NCBI GenBank assembly: GCA_963778025.1
Contig: CAVZTA010000019.1
Span: 372,001 to 436,000, forward strand
Direction: 5' to 3'
DNA: 64,000 bases
From: CAVZTA01 sp963778025
GTDB lineage: Bacteria > Chloroflexota > Limnocylindria > Limnocylindrales > CSP1-4
How positions within the stretch are numbered: the stretch's first letter is position 1; every line of letters begins with the position of its first letter. A model generated the notes under the pieces. That model ran no database searches and was not told where the DNA came from. It saw only the letters and a list, made by a program, of their open reading frames with translations. The position numbers and the translations under genes were made by a program. This document shows, one piece after another, positions 1 through 9,193 of this stretch.

Positions 1-956
1 GGGCACCCGTGTTGCCGGCGCTCCAGGCAGCGTCGGCTGAACCGAAGCTCACGATCCGGGAGCGGCTGTTCCTGGGCTTGGGTGCCGCGGCCATCGGCGA
101 TGCCGCGACCGCTCGCTCCGTCGAGCAGGCGCTGGTCGACGACTACGGCGAGGATCTCGGCGACCAGCGCCGGCTTCGGGTGGGCGAGAACCTCGATGAC
201 GATGCCGAAACGACCGCGCTGCTGGCGATGCTGGCCGCGTCGATCGGGGATCCGGACGCCGGGGCGTACTGGGCGTACGTCGAGGCGAACCCGAGCACTC
301 GCGATCCACTCGTGCTTCCCGCGGCGGCATTCGCGCGCTCGCTGCTCGAACGGATGCCGACCACGGCCGCGACCTTCGCGTACACGGTCGACGGGAAGCG
401 TTCCGTCATCGACCTGGCGCCGGGTGACGCGTTCAGGCTCGTCGTGCCGGCGGCCCAGCGCCCCGGCCTTCACTTCGAGGCGATCACTGGGCAGGTGGGC
501 GTCACGTCGACGTGGCGGGAGGCGGCGCGTCCGGGCGACTTCGACCGGGACCCGGACATCGGCGTGTCGCGCACGATCAACCCATCGACCGCGTCCAGCT
601 CAGACCTCGTACGGGTCGATCTCCGGGTGAGCTTCGGCACCAAGGCACGCAAGGGCTGTTACCAGGTCGTCGACTTCGTACCCTCGGGCCTCCGGCCGGT
701 GAGCACCACGGATGGCTGGTCGCAAGAGGACGAGGACGGGTATGGGCGGCCTGGCTGGGTCGAGCCCTACGACCGGACACCGGAACGCGTCTCGTTCTGC
801 GCATACCGCCCCAAGGGCACCGACTCGGTGCTGCTCCGCTACTACGCGCGGGTCGTCACCAGCGGCACGTACATGTGGGAGCCGGCGATCGCCCGCTACT
901 CGGCCTCATCGACACGCGCCACGCTGACCGCGCCCGATCAGCTGACGATCGACTGA
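1..956 (+). CDS. Alpha-2-macroglobulin-like protein, C-terminal part
   Basis: This is the last ~317 codons of a gene that begins before the window; the frame is open through base 1, so the GTG at position 9 is not a trustworthy start. The C-terminal half reads as the terminal domains of large secreted bacterial alpha-2-macroglobulin-type proteins: a stretch with CYQVVDFVPSGLRPV and a closing strand pattern YYARVVTSGTYMWEPAIA. Such proteins are periplasmic or cell-surface protease traps, or bacterial look-alikes whose thioester may be missing. The thioester and bait regions would lie upstream and cannot be checked. It converges with the permease on the other strand, the two stops being only 7 bp apart. 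The family call rests on C-terminal pattern alone. Confidence 0.6.
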   Translation, partial: APVLPALQAASAEPKLTIRERLFLGLGAAAIGDAATARSVEQALVDDYGEDLGDQRRLRVGENLDDDAETTALLAMLAASIGDPDAGAYWAYVEANPSTRDPLVLPAAAFARSLLERMPTTAATFAYTVDGKRSVIDLAPGDAFRLVVPAAQRPGLHFEAITGQVGVTSTWREAARPGDFDRDPDIGVSRTINPSTASSSDLVRVDLRVSFGTKARKGCYQVVDFVPSGLRPVSTTDGWSQEDEDGYGRPGWVEPYDRTPERVSFCAYRPKGTDSVLLRYYARVVTSGTYMWEPAIARYSASSTRATLTAPDQLTID

Positions 957-963
957 CCCGGCG

Positions 964-2268
964 CTACGCCGCGGCGGACGGGGACGGGTCCGGGCGGTTG
1001 TCGCGCATCCGCGACCAGACCAGGTCGAGCACGACGCTCAGCACGAGGATCAGGATCAGCACGACGATCGACCGCGGCTCGTTGATGAGCGTCGTGAACA
1101 TGAACGCGATGAGCGCGATGGCCGACGTCACGAGCCCGAGCACGAGCATCATCGAGCTGCGCGCCCGTCTCGCCCCGGACCCGCAGGTGTCCTGCGGTGA
1201 CGATCGTGAACACGAACAGGGCGACGGCGCTGCCGATCGATGCGATGGCATTCAGGTCCAGGAAGAGCGCGAGGACGATCGTCGCGACGGCGCCCGCGAG
1301 CAACCCCATCGGCACCCGTCCGAACACGCGAGAGGCCATCACGGGCGGCCACAGTCGCTGGGCCGCCAGGTAGTCCGACAGGCCGATGGCGGGGTAGAGG
1401 CCACTGTTCGTCGACCCGGCGGTCGCGAACAGCGCCGTGACCTGGATCAGGACCAACCCCACGGTCCCCAGGACCGGCTCGGCCGCGACCGCGATGGCCG
1501 TGGGACCCGCGGCGATCACCTCGGGTACCGTCAGCGTGCTGAACACGCCGATCGAGACCGCGACATAGATCGCCGTCGCGATGGAGATGGCGATGATGAT
1601 CGCTCTCGGAAGCTGATGGGCGGGATCCTTGAGGTCCTTCGCCGTGAACGTGACAACGCCGAACCCGAGGAACGCGAAGAAGGTGAGCGCGACGCTCGAC
1701 ACGATCGTCCGGACCGGCGGATAGGTGCTCGGGTTGAGCATCGAGCGATCGCCGTTCAGGATCGTGACGATCGCGAACAGTGCGAGGATGCCGACGACCA
1801 CGAACACGACCACGCTCTGGACGCGCGCGACGATCGTCGAGCCAGCGATGTTGAGCGCGGTCATCACGGCGACGACGAGGACCGCGAACGCCTTCGCGGC
1901 ATTCGGGTCGTCGCCGGCAAAGGCGCTGCTCGCGTAACTCCCGAAGGACACCGCGACCATCGCCGTGATGATGGTGTTGACCGCGTAGACCAGCCACGCC
2001 ATGACGGCCGTGACGTGGGCGCTTCCGAACGACGCACTGACGTACTCGAGCAGTCCGGCCGCCGACGGGTACCGCGCGCCGAGCTTCCCGAACGAGTAGC
2101 CCTGGAACGCGGCGATGACGCCGGCAAGCGCGAACGACAGCCAGACGGCCGAGCCGGCCACCTCGCCCGCCGTACCGAGCAGCGAGAAGATCCCGCGCCG
2201 ACCATCGCGGCCACACCGATGGCCGCGGCCTGCCCGGTGTTGATGTACTTGCGCGGCGCCTCCGTCAC
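964..2268 (-). CDS. APC-family amino acid permease (two frame changes)
   Basis: An integral membrane amino acid/polyamine transporter of the APC superfamily. The N-terminus (MTEAPRKYINTGQAAAIG) starts at ATG 2268 and continues to a conserved MVGAG near 2195. The frame then changes, and the central part, with about ten hydrophobic helices including FFAFLGFGVVTFTAKDLKDP, a typical mid-protein APC feature, runs to about 1190. A second change restores the last two helices, ending in a short polar tail at 964. The total of 1305 bp gives ~434 residues, normal for the family, so the breaks look like single-base errors with opposite or summed effect rather than decay. It lies between the macroglobulin end and a c-di-GMP protein with no clear operon. 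Substrate cannot be told from sequence. Confidence 0.8.
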
Positions 2269-2344
2269 GTGCGGAACGTTAGCGGACCGTGTCGAGCGCG
2301 ACTCATCCGAATTCGCGTCAGCGACGTGCTGAAGGGTCGCGGCT

Positions 2345-4462
2345 TTAGATTCGCAAGTGGCGGACGAGGTCCTCGGGCGTCATCGGGCGTGCGAACAGGA
2401 AGCCCTGCGCGTGCGTCGCCCCGAACGCGCGGACGGCGGCCAGCTGCGCGTCGGTCTCGACGCCCTCCGCGACGGTCTCGACACCGAGCAGCGAGCCCAG
2501 CCGGAACAGCGTCTCGGCCACGGCATCGCGCGGTCCCCCGTCGCCCAGCTCGCTGATGAAGGCGCGGTCGACCTTGAGCACGTCGATGGGCAGCGCCTTG
2601 ACGTACGACAGCGATGAGTAGCCCGTGCCGAAGTCGTCGATCGCGATGCGGACGCCGAGCTCGCGCAGCGCGGTCAGCACCGACGCCGCTCGATCGAGGT
2701 TGGCCATGAGGATGTCCTCGGTGATCTCGAGCGTCAGCCAGCGTGGCGCGAGCGCCGCGTCCTCCAAGGCCGAGCGCACGTCCCGCACGAGATCGACGTC
2801 GACCAGCTGACGCGGCGAGAGGTTCACGGAGATGGGAACGGGCCGCAGCCCCGACTCGACCCATGCCTGCGCCTGGCGGCACGCCGCCCGGAGCAGGTGC
2901 CGGCCCATCGCGACGATCAGCCCGGATTCCTCCGCGGCGCCCATGAACGCGCCGGGCGGCAGCACGCCGCGCGTGGGATGCCGCCACCGCGCGAGCGCCT
3001 CGGCGCCGACGACGCGTCGGCTCGATGTGTCGACGATGGGCTGGTAGTCAAGGAACAGATCGCCGCGCGACACGGCCAGCCGCAGGTCGCGATCGAGCTC
3101 CAGGCGAGCGATCGCGGCGTCGCGCATCGCGGGCTCGAAGACCACCACCCGGCCCTTGCCCGTGGCCTTGGCCTGGTACATCGCGACGTCGGCGTCACGC
3201 AGCAGGTCCGCCGCCCCGCGCTCGCCCACGACCACGCCGATGCTGGCGCTCGCGGTGACGCTTCGCCCGACGAGCTGCACCGCCGGTCCCAGCGCATCCA
3301 GGAGCCGTCGCGCGGTGGTGCGAGCCGCGTCGCGGCTGGGCACGGCCTCCAGAAGCACCGCGAACTCGTCCCCACCGAGGCGCGCGACGGTGTCCTCGGC
3401 ACGGAGCTCGCTCCGCAGGCGCTCCGCGACCGCACGCAGGAGCGCGTCGCCCGCGGCATGGCCGAGGCCGTCGTTCACCGTCTTGAAGTCGTCGAGGTCG
3501 AGGAACAGGACCGCGACCTCGTCACGCGTGCGCGCCGCGCGACGGATCGCCTGCTCGAGGCGGTCCTGGAACAACGCCCGATTGGCGAGGCCGGTCAGCG
3601 GGTCGTGGAACGCCTGGACCTCGAGCTGGCGGACCTTGCGCCCGAGCGCGAGCGACCCGGCGATCCGGTCGGCGATGGCCTGGAGGAGGCTCAGGTCCCG
3701 GGTGTCCAGCGGTGGTTCGTCCGCCTCGATGTTGACGATCCCGAGGAGCTCGCCGGACTGCGCCAGCGGCACGCAGATCTCGCTCTTCACATGATCGTCG
3801 GCGGAGATGTAGTCCGGGTCGAGCGAGGTGTCGGGGATGAACTGCCGTTCGCGGGTCCTGAGGACGCGGCCGATCACGCCGGTGTCGGCATCGAACGTGT
3901 CGACGGGCATCGAGTAACCGATCTGGGCGCCGAGGTTGAGCGTGCGGGCGTTGCCGTCGAGAAGATAGATCGAGAGGTAGCGGTAGTCGAAGCGGTCCTG
4001 CAGCTCGCGCAGCGAGCGGTGGAGGATGTCCGGACTCGGGCCATGGGTCGCGAGGAGGTCGCCGATGACCTCGATCGCCGCGACCGCCTCCTCGGCTCGC
4101 CTGGCCTCGGTCACGTCCGTGCCGGTGCCGATGAGGCTGACGATGTGCCCGTCGCGGACGATCGCGGTGTTGACCCAGTCGATGATCCGCTTGCGCCCGT
4201 CGCGGGCGATGAGCGCCTGGGTCGTGGCGATGGTGCCGCCTTCAGCGCCGAGTCGGGCCACGAGCGTCGCGACATCCGCGGTCTGGTCGGCGGCGACGAG
4301 CTCGGACGCGTGGCGACCGAGGACTTCGGCTTCGGTATAGCCGGTGATCGCCTCGCAGCGCGGATTGAACCGGGTGACCCGGCCCTGGGCGTCGGTCACG
4401 ATCACCAGCGCGTCGAGGGCGCGGAGGATGCCCTCGAGGATCGTCGCGTCGTCGGCGACCAC
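2345..4462 (-). CDS. PAS-GAF-GGDEF-EAL cyclic-di-GMP turnover protein
   Basis: A 705-residue cytoplasmic signalling protein. A PAS domain (about residues 8-120, FNPRCEAITGYTEAEVLG) is followed by a GAF domain (about 145-280), a diguanylate cyclase domain and an EAL phosphodiesterase domain (about 455-700). The cyclase signature RLGGDEF near residue 362 is intact, and an RAED sequence five residues before it fits the RxxD product-inhibition site. The EAL domain keeps GAEALARW, DDFGTGYSSL and QGFLFARP, so both activities look possible; the net direction cannot be predicted. There is no membrane segment, so the PAS and GAF domains probably sense an internal ligand or redox state. The start used is a GTG without an obvious Shine-Dalgarno sequence, so the N-terminus may be a few residues off. 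Confidence 0.93.
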   Translation of the reverse strand: MVADDATILEGILRALDALVIVTDAQGRVTRFNPRCEAITGYTEAEVLGRHASELVAADQTADVATLVARLGAEGGTIATTQALIARDGRKRIIDWVNTAIVRDGHIVSLIGTGTDVTEARRAEEAVAAIEVIGDLLATHGPSPDILHRSLRELQDRFDYRYLSIYLLDGNARTLNLGAQIGYSMPVDTFDADTGVIGRVLRTRERQFIPDTSLDPDYISADDHVKSEICVPLAQSGELLGIVNIEADEPPLDTRDLSLLQAIADRIAGSLALGRKVRQLEVQAFHDPLTGLANRALFQDRLEQAIRRAARTRDEVAVLFLDLDDFKTVNDGLGHAAGDALLRAVAERLRSELRAEDTVARLGGDEFAVLLEAVPSRDAARTTARRLLDALGPAVQLVGRSVTASASIGVVVGERGAADLLRDADVAMYQAKATGKGRVVVFEPAMRDAAIARLELDRDLRLAVSRGDLFLDYQPIVDTSSRRVVGAEALARWRHPTRGVLPPGAFMGAAEESGLIVAMGRHLLRAACRQAQAWVESGLRPVPISVNLSPRQLVDVDLVRDVRSALEDAALAPRWLTLEITEDILMANLDRAASVLTALRELGVRIAIDDFGTGYSSLSYVKALPIDVLKVDRAFISELGDGGPRDAVAETLFRLGSLLGVETVAEGVETDAQLAAVRAFGATHAQGFLFARPMTPEDLVRHLRI

Positions 4463-4937
4463 GGGGGTCGTCGGCGGGGGGATCGTCGCGCTCGGGGTTC
4501 GCGGGCGGCGTCGTCGTTCCCCGCCGTGCCACGTTCGCGCCGGCCGTGCGCGTACGGTGGCGTGCGGAGTCGCGGCGGAGCGGCACGGGGGTGCCGAGAC
4601 GGGGCTCGACGGGCACGAGGCGAGGCTAGGCTCTTGCGGTCCGGACCGGAATGGTACGGAGGAGGGGCCGGGTCACCCCGGTCGGCCCTCCCGCGCGCGC
4701 GCCCGTCGAGGGCCTGGCCGTCGTGCATCCGGTGCGTCCTACGACGAAGGAGGGTCCGCGGGGACGCGACCAAGCCGCCTCGGCTGCCGTTCGTTCGTCG
4801 AATGGTGCATCGCACGCGCGATCTGACGGCGGAACCGATGCGCGGGACGGATCTCGTCTGCGGTCGGGACGCTCCTTCGTCGCAGCACGCGTCCGATGCA
4901 CACAGAGCCGCCGGGCCGGCCGGGAGTGACCTCGAGA
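4463..4937. other. Intergenic region without a recognised gene
   Basis: About 475 bp between the c-di-GMP gene start and the end of the small membrane protein gene. Open frames here on both strands have arginine/proline-rich composition typical of antisense reading in GC-rich DNA, and none has a convincing start or hydrophobic or conserved pattern. It presumably holds the promoter of the c-di-GMP gene, but no clear -35/-10 pair or operator is visible. Confidence 0.4.
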
Positions 4938-5216
4938 TCAGGCCTGGGCCTGGGCGAGCCTCCGGATCGTGCGGGCGAGATGCCAGACGACGCCGACGCC
5001 GGCGATGATCGCGCCCGCGATGAGGAATTGCTCCGACCCTGGGGGCGCGAACAGCCAGACCCAACCCACGAGCGCCAGCCCGCCCACGACCGCGGCGAGC
5101 GGGCCTTCCCCGCGCGAGATCGCGCTCATGCGGCGCGGCGGGCGACGCAGCAGGACGAAGACCGCGACGGGGATCGCGAACAGCAGCAGCAGCGTGAGGG
5201 CGTCGCGAGGGTCCAT
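4938..5216 (-). CDS. Small membrane protein, 92 residues
   Basis: The protein begins MDPRDALTLLLLFAIPVAVFV, giving a first membrane helix. A basic loop (RRPPRRMSAISRGEG) is followed by two closely spaced hydrophobic segments (LAAVVGGLALVGWVWLF and FLIAGAIIAGVGVVWHLA) and a basic tail. ATG 5216 is preceded by GGAAGGGA at a suitable distance. It lies downstream of ku on the same strand, 54 bp after that gene's stop, so it may be cotranscribed. I do not recognise a family. Hydrophobic periodicity and a good ribosome site argue that it is real. Confidence 0.6.
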   Translation of the reverse strand: MDPRDALTLLLLFAIPVAVFVLLRRPPRRMSAISRGEGPLAAVVGGLALVGWVWLFAPPGSEQFLIAGAIIAGVGVVWHLARTIRRLAQAQA

Positions 5217-5270
5217 GGTGTCCCTTCCCGGAGGCGGACGGGTGGCGTCCGCCTAGGTCGACCTGTGGGC

Positions 5271-6209
5271 TTACGCGCTCTTGCGCCGGCGAGTGGGACG
5301 GGCCTCGGCCTCGTCCTCGTCGGCAGCCTTCGTCTTGGCCTTCGCGGCCGGCTTCTTCGCCGCCGCCTCGTCCTTCGCCTTCTTCTTGTCGGCGACCGAG
5401 ACCGGCTCTTCCTTGGTCTTCGATCCCGTCGCCTGCTTGACCGACGCCTCGAGGAGCTTCATGAGGTCGACGAGGTTGCTGCTCTCGGGCTCGTCGGGCG
5501 GTGCGACGACCTCCTTGCCCTCGAGCTTCGCCTCGATGACCTCCAGCAGGGCCTCGCGGTACTCGTCCTTGTACTTCGACGGGTCGAAGTCGGCGGTCAT
5601 CGCCTCGACGAGCTGCTCCGCCATGGCGGTCTCGGCGGGCTTGAAGTCGTAGTCCTCGTCGGGCAGGTCGAGCTCGCTCGTCGCCCGGATCTCGTCGGGC
5701 CAGTGGAGGGTCTGGAGGAGCATCGTGTCGCCGAACGGGTCCATCGAGGCGAGCGCCTCGCGGTCCTTGATCACGACCTTGCAGATCGCGGTGAGGTCCT
5801 TCTTCTGGAGCACCTCACGAAGCAGGTAGAACGCCTTGCGACCGATCTTGTCGGGCTCGATGTAGTACGCCTGCTTCGGGAACTTCGTGTGCTCGTCGGT
5901 CTCCTCGCCGCGCGGCGCGAACTGCTCGATCTCGATCGAGCGGACCGTCTTGAGCGGGACCTTCTCGAGGTCCTCATCGGTGATGACGACGTACTGGTCG
6001 GGCGCGTACTCGTAGCCCTTGACGGTCTCGGCCCGGGAGATCGCCTTGTCGTCGACCGGGCACCACGTCTTCATGTTGATGCGCGACAGATCCGTCTCGT
6101 GCAGCATGTTGAAGCGGATCTGGTAGCTCGACTCCGTGGCCACATAGAGCTTCACCGGGATGGTGACCAGGCCGAACTGGATGGCCCCCTTCCACATCGC
6201 TCTGGGCAC
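5271..6209 (-). CDS. ku: Ku protein, non-homologous end joining
   Basis: Bacterial Ku binds double-strand DNA ends as a homodimer and recruits LigD for end joining. The core begins MWKGAIQFGLVTIPVKLY and continues with FNMLHETDLSRINMKTWCP and a long conserved region including KQAYYIEPDK and LLREVLQKKDLTAICKVVIKDR. I place the start at GTG 6209, because GAGGAG sits six bases upstream; the extra residues read from further upstream do not resemble Ku. This gives 312 residues, including a ~60-residue Lys/Ala-rich tail (AAAKKPAAKAKTKA and similar) of the kind that enhances DNA binding in some bacterial Ku proteins. No ligD is seen in the window. Confidence 0.95.
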   Translation of the reverse strand: MPRAMWKGAIQFGLVTIPVKLYVATESSYQIRFNMLHETDLSRINMKTWCPVDDKAISRAETVKGYEYAPDQYVVITDEDLEKVPLKTVRSIEIEQFAPRGEETDEHTKFPKQAYYIEPDKIGRKAFYLLREVLQKKDLTAICKVVIKDREALASMDPFGDTMLLQTLHWPDEIRATSELDLPDEDYDFKPAETAMAEQLVEAMTADFDPSKYKDEYREALLEVIEAKLEGKEVVAPPDEPESSNLVDLMKLLEASVKQATGSKTKEEPVSVADKKKAKDEAAAKKPAAKAKTKAADEDEAEARPTRRRKSA

Positions 6210-6332
6210 GGGCGGCTCCTCGCTGGCCGATGCGCGAACGGGATCTCCGGTCCCGCCACGATCACCGGGAGCGAGACAGTAGCACCGCATCGCAAGCCTG
6301 CCCATCCATGATCTCCGCACGGAGGTAGCGGC

Positions 6333-6457
6333 ATGCGCAAGCTCACGGCGTTCGAGTCGGTCACGCTCGATGGCGTCATGCAGGCGCCTGCGGCGAGGAC
6401 GAGGACCGTATCGCCGCGGCCAGGACCGGCGGCCGAGCGGGCGCTACTTCAGGATGA
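6333..6457 (+). pseudogene. 5' remnant of a DHFR-family (RibD C-terminal-like) gene
   Basis: Starting at ATG 6333, with GGAGG ahead of it, the sequence encodes MRKLTAFESVTLDGVMQAP, the hallmark N-terminus of YyaP/RibD-like dihydrofolate reductase family proteins. After that point the frame changes by one base and a few family-like residues (EDEDR) follow. The similarity then stops, and the reading ends at TGA 6455-6457, overlapping the end of the opposing subtilase gene. Family members are usually about 180-210 residues, so most of the gene is missing. Retention of a good ribosome site suggests recent truncation, or a rearrangement at the subtilase 3' end. Confidence 0.65.
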
Positions 6458-8963
6458 CGAAGGCGTCGACGTCCACTCGCGGATGACCGGCCGTGCCGGA
6501 GACCTCGACCGTGACCCGGTGCGTGCCGGCGGACGCCCAGCCGCGGGACCAGACGATCCGGCGAGCCTGGAACGAGGACGCGTAGAGGCTCACCGACCCG
6601 ACGTACGCACCGTCGACGAAGAGCTTCGCCGCTCCCCGACTCGGCCCCTTCGGGACCACCAGCGCCACGGACCGCCCGGTGAACGTCACCGTCGCCTTCG
6701 CCCCCGCGCGCGTCGCGTACCGACCGGCGCCGCCCGAGAGCCACGCGTTCGTCCAGCGACTCCATGTCCCGGCATAGGCGACGGCGGTCGACGACTCCTG
6801 CGTGACCGCCAGCTTGACGGCGGCCGACTCGACCCAGGGGCTCCAGTTGCCGACCGCGTCCTTCGCCCGGACCCGCGTGCTGTAGGTGTGGCCGGCCGCG
6901 ACCCCGAACGATGTCTGGCGCGCGGCCAGCGCGCTGAACGTCCGCGTCGAGCCCCAGGAACCGCTGTCCACTCGTAGCTCGACCTCGTAGCCGGCGATCG
7001 CGCTCGACTTGTCCGTGGCCGCCGCCCACACCGCCTTGGCGGTGAGTGACGTCCCGCTGAACGCCGTCGACGTCGTCGGCAGGATGATCGCGGCGCTCGC
7101 CGTCGGGAGGTCGCTCGTCACGGTGACCGTCGCCGACGCCGTGCGCTCGCGATCCCAGTTCAGCCCGGTGATGCGGATCGTGTACGTGCCTGCCGGCGTC
7201 GCCTTGGGAACCGTCACCTTCAGCGACGAGGACTTCGCCGTGAACCCGTACAGCGACGTCGAGCCGACGAACTTCGCGCTCAGCGGCGCCTCCGCGACCG
7301 CCGACAGGTTCACGCGCTCGAAGAACGACGCCGACCGCCCGACCCCGATCGGCAGGGTCACCGTCCCGCCCGCCTCGCCCACCGCCGCCGGTGAGCCGAG
7401 GGACAGCGAGAAGTCACCCAGCCCGTCGAGCCGCGACACGTCGAGCAGCTTCTCGTGGTACGAGTCGCGGTCGGTCCACCACTTCCAGTCCATCGTGCCC
7501 AGGTACTGCAGGGCGGCCTTGACCTCGCTGTTGGTCGCGTAGGGGCGGGTCGACTTGTAGAGCGCGACGGCGCCCGTGACATGCGGCGCCGCCATCGACG
7601 TCCCCGACGAGTAGCCATACGACTTGCCGGGCAGCGTCGACCAGATGCACTTGCCGGGGGCGATGAGGTCGACGTCGTAGCCACCGTTCGAGAAGTCGGC
7701 CAGGGTGTCGTCCTGGTCGTACGTGCCCCACGAGTAGCACGAGGGGCCACCGCTGCCACCGGACCTGCCGTCCGTATCGGCAAGCGCCGAGACCGTGATG
7801 ACCTCGTCGTACGACGCGGGCACGAGCGTCGAGGCGTTGCTCCGGTCGTTGCCGGCCGCGGCGACGACGGGGATGCCCGCCGCGACGACCCGGCAGATCG
7901 CGGCGTGGAGGATGTCCTTGTTCTTCGTGCCGCACGCGCGGTCGTCGCTGCCGGACTTGGCGACCGACATGTTCACCGCCTCGAACAGCGGCCGGGTCGG
8001 GTCGACGGGGTCCTTGCGGGACGCGATCCAGTCGAGCCCGCAGACGTACCAGCTGAGGTAGCCGAAACCGTCGTCGTTGAGGATCTTCACCGCCCACAGG
8101 CGGACACCGGGCGCGACACCGACGACGCCGTAGCCGTCGTCCTTCGCCCCGACCGTGCCCGCGACATGCGTCCCGTGGTGGTTCATGTCACGCCACAGCC
8201 CACGGTTCGAGGTGGAGCAGTTGTAGCCGCCCGCGACGTTGAGGTCGGGGTGGGCGCTGTCGATGCCGGTGTCGACGATCGCGACGTCGGCGTTCACCCG
8301 CTGGTCGACCCCATCGATCCGCGCGACGCTCGACGAGGAGCCCTTGATCCGGCGCACGCCCATCGGGACGCTCTGCGCGGTGATGCTCACGATCTCGTCG
8401 GGGACGATCATCGCGACGGCGGGATCGGCCGCGACGAGGCGCTTCTGCGAAGCGGTGAGGCGCGCGACGTACCCGTGGACGGCGTGCTTGAACGAGCCGG
8501 CGAGGGTCGCTCCGCGGGCCAGGGTGCGGCGCTCGGCGCTGACGACGTCGCTGCCCGGCTTGAGCACGACGATGTAGCGACCGCGCGCGTCGAGGCCGCC
8601 GCGGGCCGTCGACTTGGGCTTCGCCGTCGTCGTGGGCTTGGCGCGTTCGGGCGTGGGTGCCGGATCCGGCGATGGCGTGGCGTCGGGCGTCGGCGTCGGC
8701 TCGGCGGTGGGATCGGCGCTCGGGCTCGTGGCCGTCGTCGGCTCCGCGGAGGCGTCGGGTGTCTCGTCCGCGGTCGGCTCGGCGGTCGGCTCGGCGGTGG
8801 GTTCGGCCGAGGGCGCGGCCGTCGGATCGGGTTCGGGCGAGGTCGTGGGTTCGATCGTCGGCGCCGGCGACGCGCTCTCGGGCGGCGCTGCGGCGACCGC
8901 GGGCGCGAGTGGGACGCTCACGATGAGCAGGAGCGCGAGGGACAGCGGGGCGCGAGTTCGCAT
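6444..8963 (-). CDS. Secreted S8 subtilase with FnIII-like and C-terminal beta-sandwich modules
   Basis: An 839-residue exported serine protease. ATG 8963 follows GGAGAG and starts a signal peptide ending near VAAAPPES. A Pro-Thr-Glu-rich linker (about residues 35-115, EPTAEPTAEPTA-type repeats) precedes an I9 propeptide (GRYIVVLKPGSD). The subtilisin domain has Asp in AIVDTGIDSAHPDL (~229), His in HHGTHVAG (~263) and Ser in GTSMAAPHV (~454), so the catalytic triad is complete. C-terminal to it come two beta-rich modules and an FnIII-like segment, then a ~110-residue terminal domain (from YAGTWSRW to RVDVDAFVILK) shared with the subtilase at 10556-12584. The proline-rich stretch probably spans or holds the enzyme off the envelope. 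It probably degrades extracellular protein. Confidence 0.93.
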   Translation of the reverse strand: MRTRAPLSLALLLIVSVPLAPAVAAAPPESASPAPTIEPTTSPEPDPTAAPSAEPTAEPTAEPTADETPDASAEPTTATSPSADPTAEPTPTPDATPSPDPAPTPERAKPTTTAKPKSTARGGLDARGRYIVVLKPGSDVVSAERRTLARGATLAGSFKHAVHGYVARLTASQKRLVAADPAVAMIVPDEIVSITAQSVPMGVRRIKGSSSSVARIDGVDQRVNADVAIVDTGIDSAHPDLNVAGGYNCSTSNRGLWRDMNHHGTHVAGTVGAKDDGYGVVGVAPGVRLWAVKILNDDGFGYLSWYVCGLDWIASRKDPVDPTRPLFEAVNMSVAKSGSDDRACGTKNKDILHAAICRVVAAGIPVVAAAGNDRSNASTLVPASYDEVITVSALADTDGRSGGSGGPSCYSWGTYDQDDTLADFSNGGYDVDLIAPGKCIWSTLPGKSYGYSSGTSMAAPHVTGAVALYKSTRPYATNSEVKAALQYLGTMDWKWWTDRDSYHEKLLDVSRLDGLGDFSLSLGSPAAVGEAGGTVTLPIGVGRSASFFERVNLSAVAEAPLSAKFVGSTSLYGFTAKSSSLKVTVPKATPAGTYTIRITGLNWDRERTASATVTVTSDLPTASAAIILPTTSTAFSGTSLTAKAVWAAATDKSSAIAGYEVELRVDSGSWGSTRTFSALAARQTSFGVAAGHTYSTRVRAKDAVGNWSPWVESAAVKLAVTQESSTAVAYAGTWSRWTNAWLSGGAGRYATRAGAKATVTFTGRSVALVVPKGPSRGAAKLFVDGAYVGSVSLYASSFQARRIVWSRGWASAGTHRVTVEVSGTAGHPRVDVDAFVILK

Positions 8964-9147
8964 GTGCGGATCTCTCCGTGGGACGCGGAGCGCGCCGCCA
9001 CGAGCCCTTCCCGCTGACGCACGCAGGCCACAGGTTCGCGAGGCGATCGCGCTTGCCCAAGGACCCGGAGGTCACCACCCGATGCGCGGTGGACGTAGGA
9101 GGAAGGTCCTAACCCATCCGGACCGCACCTGACCGCCCCCGTTCGAG

Positions 9148-9174
9148 CGTCGTGACAGCCAAGGTGTCACGACG
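9148..9174. promoter_or_regulatory. Perfect 10-bp inverted repeat before the nuclease-like gene
   Basis: CGTCGTGACA at 9148-9157 and its exact reverse complement TGTCACGACG at 9165-9174 flank a 7-nt centre. The dyad lies 20 bp before ATG 9194 and overlaps an alternative GTG at 9152. It could be a repressor operator or a 5' leader hairpin. Its position favours the ATG as the true start. Confidence 0.45.
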
Positions 9175-9193
9175 GGCGTCGAGGATCCGTGAC

